From Aliikangiella coralliicola (GTDB lineage: Bacteria; Pseudomonadota; Gammaproteobacteria; Enterobacterales; Kangiellaceae), in NCBI RefSeq assembly GCF_007004725.1, contig NZ_ML660164.1:183491-247490 (forward strand): a stretch of 64,000 nucleotides of DNA, read 5' to 3'. Under the pieces are notes generated by a model, which saw only the letters and a list, made by a program, of their open reading frames with translations, made no database searches and was not told the origin of the DNA. The position numbers were made by a program, and so were the translations under genes. This document shows positions 36,050 through 45,575 of the stretch, one piece after another; positions within the stretch are counted from its first letter, which is position 1, and each line of letters opens with the position of its first letter.

Positions 36050-36772
36050 ATGATTAAAATAGTAAGCTTTAAAATATGTCCTTTTGTACAAAGAGTTACA
36101 GCGTTACTGGAAGCGAAGAGTGTACCCTATGAGCTTGAATATATTGACCTGAAAAATAAACCGCAGTGGTTTCTAGATATTTCGCCGACAGGGCAAGTTC
36201 CGATTCTAGTAACCGAGTCTGGTGAAGCATTGTTTGAGTCCGATGCAATTATTGAATACATTGATGAAGTGACTACACCACTAGAACCGGGAGTTACACC
36301 TGAACAACGGGCAAAGGATCGTGCCTGGAGTTATCAAGCAAGTAAGCATTACCTTGTTCAGTGTTCGGCACAACGTAGTCCCGATAAAGAATTACTGATA
36401 GAGCGCGCGGGAAAATTAGCGAAGGCGTTCGAAAAAGTTGAGAAAAAGCTTGGCAATGGGCCTTATTTCAAAGGAGAAACATTAAGCAACGTCGATATTG
36501 CCTGGCTGCCTTTGCTTCATCGTGCAGCGATAATAAGAAAGCATACCTGTTATGATTTTATTGAGGACTTTCCCAAAATAAAAGCATGGCAAGAAGCATT
36601 ACTTGCAACTGGGCTGGCAGATAAAACTGTAGCAAAAGATTTTGAGGAAGCTTTTACTGGTTTTTATTTAGCGGATAGCACCTATTTAGGTCAAATCGTG
36701 TGTAATAACAAGGATGAAACCGCAGAATCTAAAAGCAATTGCGTTGGGCTGGACGAGTATGGCTGTTGCTAG
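36050..36772 (+). CDS. Glutathione S-transferase family protein (CPFxQR type)
   Basis: 240 residues from ATG 36050 with GGAG before it (a TTG 15 bases upstream lies on that ribosome site). Thioredoxin-like N-domain (about 1-80): MIKIVSFKICPFVQRVT puts the active cysteine at C10 in a CPFxQR context typical of omega/lambda-like GSTs, cis-proline in GQVPILV, and the glutathione-binding FESDAIIEYIDE. The helical C-domain (about 90-215) is normal. An unusual Cys-rich tail (VCNNKDET...SNCVGLDEYGCC, last 25 residues) extends past the fold and may bind metal or be redox-active. Monocistronic; a terminator follows. Substrate unknown; thiol transfer or dehydroascorbate reduction is typical of this class. 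Confidence 0.87.
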   Translation: MIKIVSFKICPFVQRVTALLEAKSVPYELEYIDLKNKPQWFLDISPTGQVPILVTESGEALFESDAIIEYIDEVTTPLEPGVTPEQRAKDRAWSYQASKHYLVQCSAQRSPDKELLIERAGKLAKAFEKVEKKLGNGPYFKGETLSNVDIAWLPLLHRAAIIRKHTCYDFIEDFPKIKAWQEALLATGLADKTVAKDFEEAFTGFYLADSTYLGQIVCNNKDETAESKSNCVGLDEYGCC

Positions 36773-36791
36773 TTTATCATTTGATAGTATG

Positions 36792-36826
36792 AAGCATGTT
36801 TGAATTGTATTTCGAGCATGCTTTTT
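36792..36826 (+). terminator. Intrinsic terminator after the GST gene
   Basis: Stem AGCATG/CATGCT extended by G-U pairs toward TTTGA/TCGAG, followed by TTTTT. Starts about 20 bases after the stop codon. Confidence 0.7.
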
Positions 36827-36994
36827 ATCGAGAGCACTATTGTTTCTGTAATGCGATATTTTCGCTCTGAGTAGTTTTTCTCTATTTATTTCTAAAGTCG
36901 GATCCCTTAATATTAATCACTTCTAGTAGAGTGTGGGTTATAGAAAACTCGCTTTAAATTAATGTTAAAATGATTGGGGCTTTTAGCAATTGAT

Positions 36995-37516
36995 ATGGAA
37001 CTAACGACTATTTGGAACGAATACGAATCTGCGGTGAGAGCTTTTCTTCATTCTAAAGTTTCTAGCCCAGAAGACGTTGAGGATTTGTCACAGGAAATAT
37101 TGATTAAAATTCAAAATAATATCAATAATATCCGTTCTGAAAGTGGTATTAAGCCTTGGCTATTTCAAGTAACCAACAATATCATTGTTGACTTCTATCG
37201 AAAACGTGCTCGACAAAAAGATTTATCGGTGGATGACCTTTGGTACGAGAGAGATGACCCCGAGTTTCGACAAGAAATGTTGTCATGCATAGAACCTTTT
37301 ATTAATGCACTTCCCGAAGATGAACGAGAATTACTGAGAAAAGTTGATATCGAAGGAGTGTCTCAGAAAATGATTGCCAGTGAAATGGGAATATCCTATT
37401 CAACTTTAAAATCCAGGGTGCAAAAAAGCCGGGTAAAATTGCGCGAGCTCTTTGAAGGTTGCTGTCACTTCACCAAGAATAATCGTGGCGACGTTATTGA
37501 TTGCGAGCGTAAGTAG
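36995..37516 (+). CDS. sigZ: RNA polymerase sigma-70 family factor, SigZ-like
   Basis: 173 residues from ATG 36995. Region 2 is visible as VEDLSQEILIKIQ and GIKPWLFQVTNNIIVDFYRKR (about 30-72); region 4 as LPEDERELLRKVDIEGVSQKMIASEMGISYSTLKSRVQKSRVKLRELF (about 110-155, helix-turn-helix). The end GCCHFTKNNRGDVIDCER matches the Cys-containing tail characteristic of SigZ-type ECF factors, which lack a linked transmembrane anti-sigma gene. No anti-sigma gene follows here. In SigZ relatives the tail cysteines may sense redox or metal; inference. The symbol follows the family, not a proven orthologue. Confidence 0.83.
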   Translation: MELTTIWNEYESAVRAFLHSKVSSPEDVEDLSQEILIKIQNNINNIRSESGIKPWLFQVTNNIIVDFYRKRARQKDLSVDDLWYERDDPEFRQEMLSCIEPFINALPEDERELLRKVDIEGVSQKMIASEMGISYSTLKSRVQKSRVKLRELFEGCCHFTKNNRGDVIDCERK

Positions 37517-37841
37517 ACAATTAGTAAGCGCGGTAAAATATTCACTAAGAGCAAAGTTATTGGATGCTTTGGGTTTTCGATACTGCTCAAATAATATCAC
37601 TCGTCGTCGGTTACTTCTCCATTGTAATTTGATTTTACCTTTCTCACTATTTGAGTGTTTTTTTTCTAAAAGATGAAGCCTGCTTTTACGATAACGCCGA
37701 AAAGGAACAGGCTATATCGAGGCGAAAAAATTTTACCATTGATATAGTTGAAAAAAATTTCGTCTTTTGTGACCAATGAACGTCTTAATTTATGTAAAAG
37801 CACATTTCAATTTACTTTTTTAGAGATTAAGAGGTCTTCTT
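37517..37841. other. 0.33-kb intergenic region after the sigma factor
   Basis: No anti-sigma gene or other supported gene, repeat or hairpin was seen. It ends with the TAAGAGGT ribosome site of the aminotransferase gene. Confidence 0.5.
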
Positions 37842-38999
37842 TTGATAAATTTTGACGATAGTAATCAAGAGTTTGAGAATAACTTTATTAGACATAATCC
37901 CGATATGCTCAAATCGATCTTTGGGGCAACTGAGTTGGAACCATACTGGGTTGCGGACATGGATTTTGAGGTAGCGGAACCAATAATTAATGAGTTGAAG
38001 CGTCTGGCAATTCGAGGTCGATTTGCCTACGAGTTTGATAGCCAGAGTGTCTACAGCGCCATCGTTAACTGGTATCAACGTCGACATGATATCAGCCTAC
38101 AAAAGGAATTATTTGTTCAGGTGCCAGGCGTGTTGACAGGCATTGCGTTGTTGATTCGAGAGCTAACTGAACCTGGCGATGGGGTGCTCATTCAAACTCC
38201 TGTTTATCATCAATTTAAGCGCCTTATTACAACAGCAGATAGAAATGTCATCAGGAGTCCTTTAAAAATCGAAGATGGAAAGTATCAAATGGATTATGAG
38301 GATCTTGCTAATCAGTTTGCCTCAGGCAATGTTAAGTCAATGATACTTTGTAATCCACACAACCCGGTTGGGAGGGTTTGGAGTAAAAGTGAACTGGATA
38401 AACTGGTAGAGTTAGCTAATGCGCATGATATTTCTATTATTAGTGACGAAATTCATTCAGATATTATTTATAGCGGGCACCAATTTAATAGCATTGCATC
38501 TTACACCGAAGGCAATCATGTATCACTTATCGGATCTCCGGCTAAAACTTTTGGCATGCAGAGTATTTCTAATGGATATATTTATTCTCAAAACAAAGAA
38601 TTATTCGAACGAGTCAAAGCTGTTGTTGACTCTATGTATTTAGGCCATGGTAATGCGATGACGACATATGCGACTATTGCTGCGTTTTCGAAAGGCGATC
38701 AATGGTTGGATTCGCTGTTAGAGTATTTGCAAACAACATTAAGCTGGATTCAGTCATTTATCGAGAAAGAAATCCCACTCGTTGAAATGTTTCCGGTTGA
38801 AGGTACCTATCAGATATGGCTTGATTTTTCGAAGACTGGTCGTACTCCCGAGGAAGTTAAAGCTGCGTTGCTGGAAGCAAAGATAGGGCTAACCCCTGGA
38901 AACTGGTTTGATGCCGAACATGAAAATTTTTTTAGAATGAATATCGCATCACCACTCGCGAAAATTCAGGAAAACTTCAGGCGTTTAAAATTAAACTGA
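37842..38999 (+). CDS. MalY/PatB-family PLP-dependent cysteine-S-conjugate beta-lyase
   Basis: 385 residues of fold-type I aminotransferase. Markers: ELEPYWVADMDFEVAEPI near the N-terminus, HNPVGRVWSKSEL (PLP-phosphate region), IISDEIHSDIIY (Asp pairing with the pyridine nitrogen) and SPAKTFGMQSISNGYI with the Schiff-base lysine. The C-terminus has QIWLDFSK and PGNWFDAEHENFFRMNIASP typical of MalY/PatB, which cleave cystathionine or cysteine conjugates. The start is TTG at 37842 with a good TAAGAGGT site seven bases before; no ATG fits the N-terminal alignment. Cytoplasmic. Stand-alone gene. Confidence 0.88.
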   Translation: MINFDDSNQEFENNFIRHNPDMLKSIFGATELEPYWVADMDFEVAEPIINELKRLAIRGRFAYEFDSQSVYSAIVNWYQRRHDISLQKELFVQVPGVLTGIALLIRELTEPGDGVLIQTPVYHQFKRLITTADRNVIRSPLKIEDGKYQMDYEDLANQFASGNVKSMILCNPHNPVGRVWSKSELDKLVELANAHDISIISDEIHSDIIYSGHQFNSIASYTEGNHVSLIGSPAKTFGMQSISNGYIYSQNKELFERVKAVVDSMYLGHGNAMTTYATIAAFSKGDQWLDSLLEYLQTTLSWIQSFIEKEIPLVEMFPVEGTYQIWLDFSKTGRTPEEVKAALLEAKIGLTPGNWFDAEHENFFRMNIASPLAKIQENFRRLKLN

Positions 39000-39165
39000 A
39001 TCTTTTTATAAAACGCGTGGAATTTCTTGGAGTTTATTAAACAAGGTGTATCTGCTCATTAATCGATTTGCCATGGACTATTGATAAGACAATTGCCTGA
39101 TTTTCTATTATCATTTGGTACATTACAGAATATCAAGGCAATCAGATGTCAATGAAGGTAATTTT

Positions 39166-40092
39166 ATGAGCGATACAACAGCTAATACAAATACGAATAA
39201 TAAAAACACCGTAAAATGGGGGGATAAGGAGAAGTCCGCCTGGTTTGCGGAACAAACTATTCAGCGCTCATACCTTGAAGATGTTGTTGCCCGATTGGAT
39301 CGGCTAAAAGATAAATTTCAAATTGAGCAATATGGCACGCTACCTTGTGCGCCGGATAACTACCCTTTGTTTATTGTTAAACCACAGGAATGGGATAAGC
39401 AAAAACCGACTATTTTGGTGACCGGCGGTGTGCATGGATATGAAACTAGCGGCGTACATGGTGCATTGAGTTTTCTGGAAACTGAAGCGCTCAACTATGC
39501 CGGGCAGTTTAATATTGTTGTAGCACCTTGTGTCAGCCCCTGGGGCTATGAAACTATTAATCGCTGGAATCCTAATGCCATTGATCCAAATCGATCATTT
39601 AAAGCGGATAGCCCTGCAGAAGAATCAGCGGCTTTAATGAAAGCAGTTGCTTCCCTTAACACCGAAATTGTGGCCCATATCGATCTTCATGAAACGACTG
39701 ATACCGATAACACGGTCTTCAGACCTGCGCTGGCGGCCAGAGATGGAATTGAACAAGAACAATGGAATATTCCTGATGGTTTTTATCTGGTCGGCGATAC
39801 GGAAAATCCAGTTGATGACTTCCAGACCTCTATTATTGAATCAGTTAAAAAAGTGACTCATATCGCACCCTGTGACGAAGATGGAAAAATTATCGGTGAA
39901 CCAATTACCCAGGAAGGCGTTATCAACTACGCTAAAAAGAAACTAGGGTTATGCGCTGGCTTTACTAATAGTCAATATCCGACGACAACTGAGGTTTACC
40001 CCGATAGCCCGAAGGCTACCGATGAGGACTGTGTAAAGGCGCAGGTGGCGGCGATAAAAGGTGGGCTTGATTACTTGATTGAGAAAACTTAA
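39166..40092 (+). CDS. M14-type zinc peptidase / succinylglutamate desuccinylase-like deacylase
   Basis: 308 residues from ATG 39166 with GAAGG before it; an upstream ATG at 39115 has no ribosome site. The Asn/Thr-rich N-terminal 15 residues are probably disordered. Zinc ligands: H90 and E93 in GVHGYETSG and H175 in AHIDLHETTDTD; SPWGYETINRWNPNAIDPNRSF carries the arginine typical of carboxypeptidase/aspartoacylase substrate binding. The chain ends around 308, shorter than carboxypeptidases but normal for the AstE/aspartoacylase branch. No signal peptide. It likely removes an acyl or amino-acid group from a small substrate in the cytoplasm; the exact one is unknown. Confidence 0.85.
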   Translation: MSDTTANTNTNNKNTVKWGDKEKSAWFAEQTIQRSYLEDVVARLDRLKDKFQIEQYGTLPCAPDNYPLFIVKPQEWDKQKPTILVTGGVHGYETSGVHGALSFLETEALNYAGQFNIVVAPCVSPWGYETINRWNPNAIDPNRSFKADSPAEESAALMKAVASLNTEIVAHIDLHETTDTDNTVFRPALAARDGIEQEQWNIPDGFYLVGDTENPVDDFQTSIIESVKKVTHIAPCDEDGKIIGEPITQEGVINYAKKKLGLCAGFTNSQYPTTTEVYPDSPKATDEDCVKAQVAAIKGGLDYLIEKT

Positions 40093-40121
40093 CTAAATTT
40101 GTCATTTGAATTTGCCGTTTA

Positions 40122-40145
40122 AGTGCCCGTTTTAAACTGGGCACT
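40122..40145 (+). terminator. Hairpin after the M14 deacylase gene
   Basis: 7-bp stem AGTGCCC/GGGCACT around a 10-base loop that can pair further. About 30 bases after the stop codon; no T-run. Confidence 0.5.
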
Positions 40146-40300
40146 CATTGGGAGGAAATGCGTTGTAAAAGAACATGACAATGTAAAAAGATTGCTGGTT
40201 TTAAGAATTTCTCAAGAGACAACAACTCAAGTTGTTTTTCAATTTCTGATTTTTCAAGCAGAAGATATTTAACTTGTTTGTTGGCTCAGAAAATTCTCTA

Positions 40301-41161
40301 TCAGGTCAGCTTCCGATGTTTGCGCCGTTGATAGAAAAAAGAATGTATTGCCGATAAGAAGAATAAACCTCCCATACCAATTAGTATCAGGGGCTTTTCC
40401 CATTTGGAAGGCAGGTTTCCAGACTCTATTAGTCCAATCAAGCCGCCGATATCAGACAAGAGTGCCTGTAGTTCTCCGGCTTTAAATTGTGGTCCCGACA
40501 AATAGGAAAAACCCCAATAAATTAAACCAACACCAATAAACAAGGCGACTAGTGCGATTATTTTTCCTACGAAACCGTGGGTATTGAGTTCCTTGAGGTA
40601 ATCTTCTTGCGTTTCAAGTAATGTTGAACCTTCGCCGATAAACTGATCATCGTCATCAGACTTCACCTGAACTTTAAACTTCTGTAGAAGAGGGCTGATG
40701 AAATAAGCAATTCCCAACGATCCGATTAACAAGATTGCTGTGAGAACAGACGAACTATTTTCAGAAAAATGATAGACAGCGACAGCTATTAATCCAACAG
40801 CCAGGAAGATAAAACCCAAAAAGTAATGCATAGCATCATCAATTCTGGCTCGAATGCCTCCGTCCTCAGTCTCAATTACCACGACTGGTACTTTTTGATT
40901 GAGTCGGTGTCTAATTTCGTTAGTACTAACGCTTTTAACAAAACGTGTTTGACCGTTGAAAGTGTATTCAACGATCGAGCGAAACATCAACATACTGCTA
41001 CGAGCGCCATTTGAGTTTCTTGTGGTTGAGACGTACTTTTCGATTCCCTTCACATAACCGGAAATTTTTATACCTTCATTTTTGAAGCGAGAAAATTGAA
41101 TAATAATATGGGCGCCAAATACGACAAAAATACTACCGATAATCAGTGGAATAATGCTCAT
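40301..41161 (-). CDS. DUF3592-family membrane protein
   Basis: 286 residues with four to five membrane helices: N-terminal (IIPLIIGSIFVVFGAHIII), a pair at about 112-150 (FLGFIFLAVGLIAVAVYHF, LTAILLIGSLGIAYFI), one at about 200-220 and one near the C-terminus (ILIGMGGLFFLSAI). The soluble segment between helix 1 and 2 (GYVKGIEKYVSTTRNS...FRSIVEYTFNGQTRFVKSV) is the hallmark beta-rich DUF3592 loop. Function unknown for the family. It lies downstream of the second RND operon on the same strand but is separated from it by a strong hairpin, so it is likely a separate transcript. Confidence 0.82.
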   Translation of the reverse strand: MSIIPLIIGSIFVVFGAHIIIQFSRFKNEGIKISGYVKGIEKYVSTTRNSNGARSSMLMFRSIVEYTFNGQTRFVKSVSTNEIRHRLNQKVPVVVIETEDGGIRARIDDAMHYFLGFIFLAVGLIAVAVYHFSENSSSVLTAILLIGSLGIAYFISPLLQKFKVQVKSDDDDQFIGEGSTLLETQEDYLKELNTHGFVGKIIALVALFIGVGLIYWGFSYLSGPQFKAGELQALLSDIGGLIGLIESGNLPSKWEKPLILIGMGGLFFLSAIHSFFYQRRKHRKLT

Positions 41162-41253
41162 GTTTTCCTACTTATTAATATTGTGAACTCGTCATATTAA
41201 CGCTTAGTTTGGTAATTTTCTGTAAGAATCAGTTAAAAAATTCGGAGAATAAT

Positions 41254-41288
41254 TGGATCTCTATTTGAACTAACAAGATAGAGATCCA
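41254..41288 (-). terminator. Strong hairpin ending the second RND operon
   Basis: Perfect 11-bp stem TGGATCTCTAT/ATAGAGATCCA with a 13-base loop, 14 bases past the permease stop codon (minus strand). On the minus strand it is followed by AATTATT, a weak T-rich stretch. Confidence 0.65.
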
Positions 41289-41302
41289 TTGGTAGAGTTG
41301 CT

Positions 41303-44300
41303 TTATTGAGACACAGAAGCTTTTTGGGCGGTTACTGCTTTTCGATTTGATAATAACCGGTTAAAGAATTTTGAAGTTCTGTGACCAATCATTAACATGC
41401 TGGGCGTAACAATCAGCGTAAGCAGGGTAGAGAAGGCTAATCCACCAGCCACTGCGGAGGACAATTGTACCCACCATTCTGTTGAAGGTGCGCCATAGGA
41501 AACATCACGAGAGAGAATATCGATATTGACCTGAAGCACCATCGGCATTAATCCTAAAATAGTGGTGACTGTAGTCAACAATACTGGCCGAAGCCGCTGC
41601 GCACCAGTTCTTAAAATAGCTTCCTGCACCGGCATGCCTTGCTTACGCAGATGATTGTAAGTATCAATTAATACAATATTATTGTTCACCACTATTCCGG
41701 CTAACGAGATCACACCGATTCCTGACATAACTATTCCGAAGGGTTGATTCATGATTAGCAGTCCAATGAATACACCGGTGGTCGAAAATAAAATTGCACT
41801 AAGAATAAGAAATGACTGGTAAAGACTATTAAACTGAGCCACCAGAATAATAAAGATCACTGCCAGTGCAATCATAAATGCATTTTTCAAAAACGCCTGT
41901 GAATTTTGCTGTTGTTCGTTTTGCCCGCGGAAATTAAAACTGACTCTTGGGTCAATATTCATTTCAGGGATCGCAGCCTGAAGTTCTTGAAGCTTCTGCG
42001 CAAAGTTTTCCCCGGGTGCCATATCTGCAGTAATTCGGTTAGCGCGCTTTCCTTCGATTCTACGAATAGTATCAACTTTTTGTGCGGCAATTCTTTTCAC
42101 AAAATTACCAACAGGTATCAATCCCTGGTTGGTTGCAATACGTAAGTTGTCTAGTTGCTCAATATTTCGCGTATCGATTGGATATCGAATGCGAATATCC
42201 ACCTCTTCATCAGCGTCGTCCGGGCGATACTCAGCGACTTTAATACCGTTGGTGACTAGCTGAACCACATTACCGACCGCTTGAACGCTGGCACCAAATC
42301 TGGCTGCTTTTTCTCGATCAACTTGCAAACGCCATTCGATGCCTGCAAGAGAGCGATCATCATCAATGTCAACAAACCCGCCAATTTCCATCATCTTTTG
42401 CTGAACTTTCTCAATCGTTTCATCAACCAGCGCTGGAATTTTTGAGCTGAGTTCCAGATCAAATGCTCGTCCACCGCCAGGACCATTTTGTTGTTGACGA
42501 ATTGTGACTTGAATGCCAGAAATGTCTTTGGTCCTTTCCGTGATCATTTTGTAAATTTCAGCGGCTTTTTTGCGTTGGTCCCATTCTTTAAAATTCAGTT
42601 TAACGCGACCAATCACATCTTCGCCGCCGCCGCGGGTGACGAATGTAGAAACGTCGTCAGTAAGATCCAGTAGGCGTTCTTCAACTTGCTTGACCAGGAT
42701 ATTTTTTTCATCGATTGACAAGTCTCCGCGCGCTTTCACCAATACGGAAGTACCGCTGGGTTCTGTATTCGGGAAAAACTCGACACCGTGACCAAAGATA
42801 CCGTATCCCACTAAAGCGCTAAGGAGTACGCCAATTGAAATAAATAAAACTAATACTGGTCGTCCGGTAGCAACTCGCAGCATTTTTATATACCTGCCGG
42901 TGAATCCAGTCACTTTATCCAGATCGCCGTCTTCCGCTTCTAGCAAGTTTTTCTTCGTTGCTTCACTGATATAACGAGGCTTGCCAAACACTGAGCCCAA
43001 TGTTGGTACAAACACCAGAGCCATCAATAAAGATGCTCCTAATACAGCAATTAAAGTCATGGGCAAATATTTCATGAATTCGCCCATAATGTCTGGCCAG
43101 AACAAGAGGGGAGCAAAGGCTGCGAGTGTTGTCGCAGTGGATGCAATAATCGGCCAGGACATTCTTTGTGATGCTTCAAGATAAGCATACTTTTTGGGCA
43201 CGCCTTCGCTCATTTTTCTGTCAGCATATTCGATAACCACGATGGCACCGTCTACCAACATTCCCACCGCCATAATAAGCGCAAATAAAACTACGTTGTT
43301 GAGTGTGACACCAAATGTAGCTAACACTGTTATGCCCGCCAAAAAGGCACCGGGAATTGATAAACTCACTAACGCGGCGGAACGTAATCCAAGCACGGCA
43401 ATAATGACAATACTGACCAGAAGAATGGCTGATAAAACGTTATTACCAAGGTCGCCTAACATGCTTTTTACATCTTTTGAGGAGTCACCGGTGAAGTTAA
43501 CAGTGATTCCGGAGGGCCATTGGTCGAAATTAGTTTTAACGATTTCTTTGACCTTATCAACGGTGCCAATGGTGTTTTCGCCGGGGCGTTTTATGATTTG
43601 CAACGTGATGGCTTTATCACCATCCAGACGGGCGAAAGAGCGGGCATCTTTATAGGTTCTGCGGATGGTCGCTATGTCTGAAAAAGTCACTACTTTTTCA
43701 CCAACCACCTTAACCGGCATACTTAACATGTCTTGCAGGTCTTTTACCAATCCTGGAATTTTGACGGCAAATCGACCGCTTCCCGTGTCCAATGTCCCTG
43801 CAGCTACTAATTTATTGTTGTTACCAACCAGGCTGAACAGTTCTTGTGGTGTGATATTGTAGCTTTCCATAATTTGTGGATTAACCACAACTTCAAGCAT
43901 ATCTTCTCGCGCACCATTGATTTTAACTTCGAGTACTTCTGTTAAGCTCTCTAATTGATCGCGCAGATTTCGACTTAGCGCTGCGATGGTATATTCGGGC
44001 ACAGTGCCGGACAAAATCACAGAAATAGCCGGGTTTTGTTCTGCCATGGTAATTTCGTGAATACTCGGTTCTTCTGACTCGCTCGGCAATTTGGCCTTTG
44101 CCAGGGTTACCGCGTCTCGGACATCAGCCAGTGCTTTTTCGGCATCCACTTCGGGGTAAAACTCCAGTGTCACGGAAGCCGATCCTTCGCTGGCCCGCGA
44201 GGTCATTTTTTTTATTCCTTCGAGACTTCTTAACTCATTTTCCATCGGACGAATCAGCATGCGTTCAGCATCTTCCGGGGAAATTCCTTCATGGACCAGT

Positions 44301-44446
44301 GAAACATAAATATACGGAATAGGGACGTCTGGGTTTGCTTCCTTAGGGATAGATGAAAGCAGGCCGGCACCCGCAATCAAAATTAACAGGAAAACCAGGA
44401 TAACCGCACGTGATTTATCTAAAAGACCGCCAATCAAATTATTCAT
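41303..44446 (-). CDS. RND-superfamily efflux permease, second system
   Basis: 1047 residues with complete RND architecture. Helix 4 reads MAVGMLVDGAIVVIEYAD: only one of the two AcrB-type aspartates is kept, the second position being glycine, as in several AcrB-distant HAE groups. Helix 10 has asparagine in place of the AcrB lysine (LAGIVVNNNIVLIDTYN). The first periplasmic loop (VPIPYIYVSLVHEGISPEDAERMLIRPMENELRSLEGI) is the normal porter-domain start. Its start overlaps the adaptor stop by eight bases (44439-44446). Distinct in sequence from the 15-kb pump, so not a recent duplicate. Substrate unknown. Confidence 0.92.
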   Translation of the reverse strand: MNNLIGGLLDKSRAVILVFLLILIAGAGLLSSIPKEANPDVPIPYIYVSLVHEGISPEDAERMLIRPMENELRSLEGIKKMTSRASEGSASVTLEFYPEVDAEKALADVRDAVTLAKAKLPSESEEPSIHEITMAEQNPAISVILSGTVPEYTIAALSRNLRDQLESLTEVLEVKINGAREDMLEVVVNPQIMESYNITPQELFSLVGNNNKLVAAGTLDTGSGRFAVKIPGLVKDLQDMLSMPVKVVGEKVVTFSDIATIRRTYKDARSFARLDGDKAITLQIIKRPGENTIGTVDKVKEIVKTNFDQWPSGITVNFTGDSSKDVKSMLGDLGNNVLSAILLVSIVIIAVLGLRSAALVSLSIPGAFLAGITVLATFGVTLNNVVLFALIMAVGMLVDGAIVVIEYADRKMSEGVPKKYAYLEASQRMSWPIIASTATTLAAFAPLLFWPDIMGEFMKYLPMTLIAVLGASLLMALVFVPTLGSVFGKPRYISEATKKNLLEAEDGDLDKVTGFTGRYIKMLRVATGRPVLVLFISIGVLLSALVGYGIFGHGVEFFPNTEPSGTSVLVKARGDLSIDEKNILVKQVEERLLDLTDDVSTFVTRGGGEDVIGRVKLNFKEWDQRKKAAEIYKMITERTKDISGIQVTIRQQQNGPGGGRAFDLELSSKIPALVDETIEKVQQKMMEIGGFVDIDDDRSLAGIEWRLQVDREKAARFGASVQAVGNVVQLVTNGIKVAEYRPDDADEEVDIRIRYPIDTRNIEQLDNLRIATNQGLIPVGNFVKRIAAQKVDTIRRIEGKRANRITADMAPGENFAQKLQELQAAIPEMNIDPRVSFNFRGQNEQQQNSQAFLKNAFMIALAVIFIILVAQFNSLYQSFLILSAILFSTTGVFIGLLIMNQPFGIVMSGIGVISLAGIVVNNNIVLIDTYNHLRKQGMPVQEAILRTGAQRLRPVLLTTVTTILGLMPMVLQVNIDILSRDVSYGAPSTEWWVQLSSAVAGGLAFSTLLTLIVTPSMLMIGHRTSKFFNRLLSNRKAVTAQKASVSQ

Positions 44447-45575
44447 TGGTGGTTGCTCCCGCGGTTTTGTTCACCTCGGAAACAGCAGTGTCAGAGTCAT
44501 TTAAAGTAAAATCAGGATCGACGATATCACCGTCATCAACAAATCCTTGGCCAACTGTAATAATATTTTCGTTGGTGTTCAGGCCTGACAACCAGACGCC
44601 GTCTTTTTCTGAGCGAACAATTTCGACAGGCTTAAATAAAACCTGATTTTTACTGTCGATGACTTTAATGCCTAAACCACCATTTTTACTCAAAGACAGC
44701 GCCGCCGGTGATATTTTGTGGGCAAGGACCTGATCAGTTTGTAGTTCAATGGTAGCACTCACACCAACCGGGACTTTGTATTCCTGGTTATCTAATGCAA
44801 GTTCAACTTTAAATGTGTGGGTCGCGTCATCAGAAGCTGCGGAAAGATATCGAACTTTACCTTCAATCTTTTGTTTGGTGATTAAGTTAGCGGTACCGAC
44901 TTGCCCGATAGACACGTTGGCAACGGCTAACTCGGGAATATCACCGCGGACGATGATGGGATTAACATCCAGGATTTCTCCAATTTCACTGCCGACAGAT
45001 AACAGATCACCAATTTCAACGTAGCGATCATTAAAGATCCCGGCAAAAGGCGCCCGTATTTCTGTGTAAGCTAAATCGAGTTCAGCTTGTTCGACTTCGG
45101 CTTTTGCTAATTCAAGGTTCGCCTGATTTTCTGCCATTTGGGTTTGCGCAGTTAATCCACTTTTGCGTAGTCTCTTAGCGGCTTGAAATTCAAGTTCTCT
45201 CTGTTTCAGTGTGGCTTTAGCCTGTTGCAAGCGTAATTGTTTGTCTTTTTCATCGAGTTTAATTAACACTTGAGACTTTTCCACCACTTCGCCGCGTTTA
45301 ACCAGGATTGATTTTACTCGTCCTGAAGTTTCCGCGCTTAATTTGGCTCGTCTGTCAGCTTCAGTTCTGCCGTGTAATTCGATAACGCTCGCTATTTCGG
45401 TGGCTAGTCGACGTTCTACACGGACTTTGGTGAGTGTTTTGTTTTCGAGCTTTTCGGCAGATTCCTTCGCATTATTTTCTGATTTGCTACCACTCATCAT
45501 CCAGATAGTCAGAATTGCAATGACGCCGATAGCGATGATCCAGGGTTTTTTGGTGAGAACTGTTGATATGGCCAA
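44439..45575 (-). CDS. RND periplasmic adaptor, second system
   Basis: 378 residues. One N-terminal helix (about 12-28, IIAIGVIAILTIWMM), lipoyl halves (ELHGRTEADRRAKLSAETSGRVKSIL and AYTEIRAPFAGIFNDRYVEIGDLL), a coiled hairpin between them (about 100-150: LRLQQAKATLKQRELEFQAAKRL), a beta-barrel domain and an acidic C-terminal tail. First gene of the operon with the 41303 permease, overlapping by eight bases. No regulator gene nearby. Confidence 0.9.
   Translation of the reverse strand: MAISTVLTKKPWIIAIGVIAILTIWMMSGSKSENNAKESAEKLENKTLTKVRVERRLATEIASVIELHGRTEADRRAKLSAETSGRVKSILVKRGEVVEKSQVLIKLDEKDKQLRLQQAKATLKQRELEFQAAKRLRKSGLTAQTQMAENQANLELAKAEVEQAELDLAYTEIRAPFAGIFNDRYVEIGDLLSVGSEIGEILDVNPIIVRGDIPELAVANVSIGQVGTANLITKQKIEGKVRYLSAASDDATHTFKVELALDNQEYKVPVGVSATIELQTDQVLAHKISPAALSLSKNGGLGIKVIDSKNQVLFKPVEIVRSEKDGVWLSGLNTNENIITVGQGFVDDGDIVDPDFTLNDSDTAVSEVNKTAGATTNE

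Noticed and set aside
37452..37676. 74-residue open frame after the SigZ-like gene as a possible anti-sigma factor
   Set aside because: It overlaps the sigma gene in another frame, lacks a membrane helix or ribosome site, and looks like chance.
43194..43655. 153-residue antisense open frame inside the second RND permease gene
   Set aside because: Mirror-image frame of a conserved permease gene, with no ribosome site or domain.
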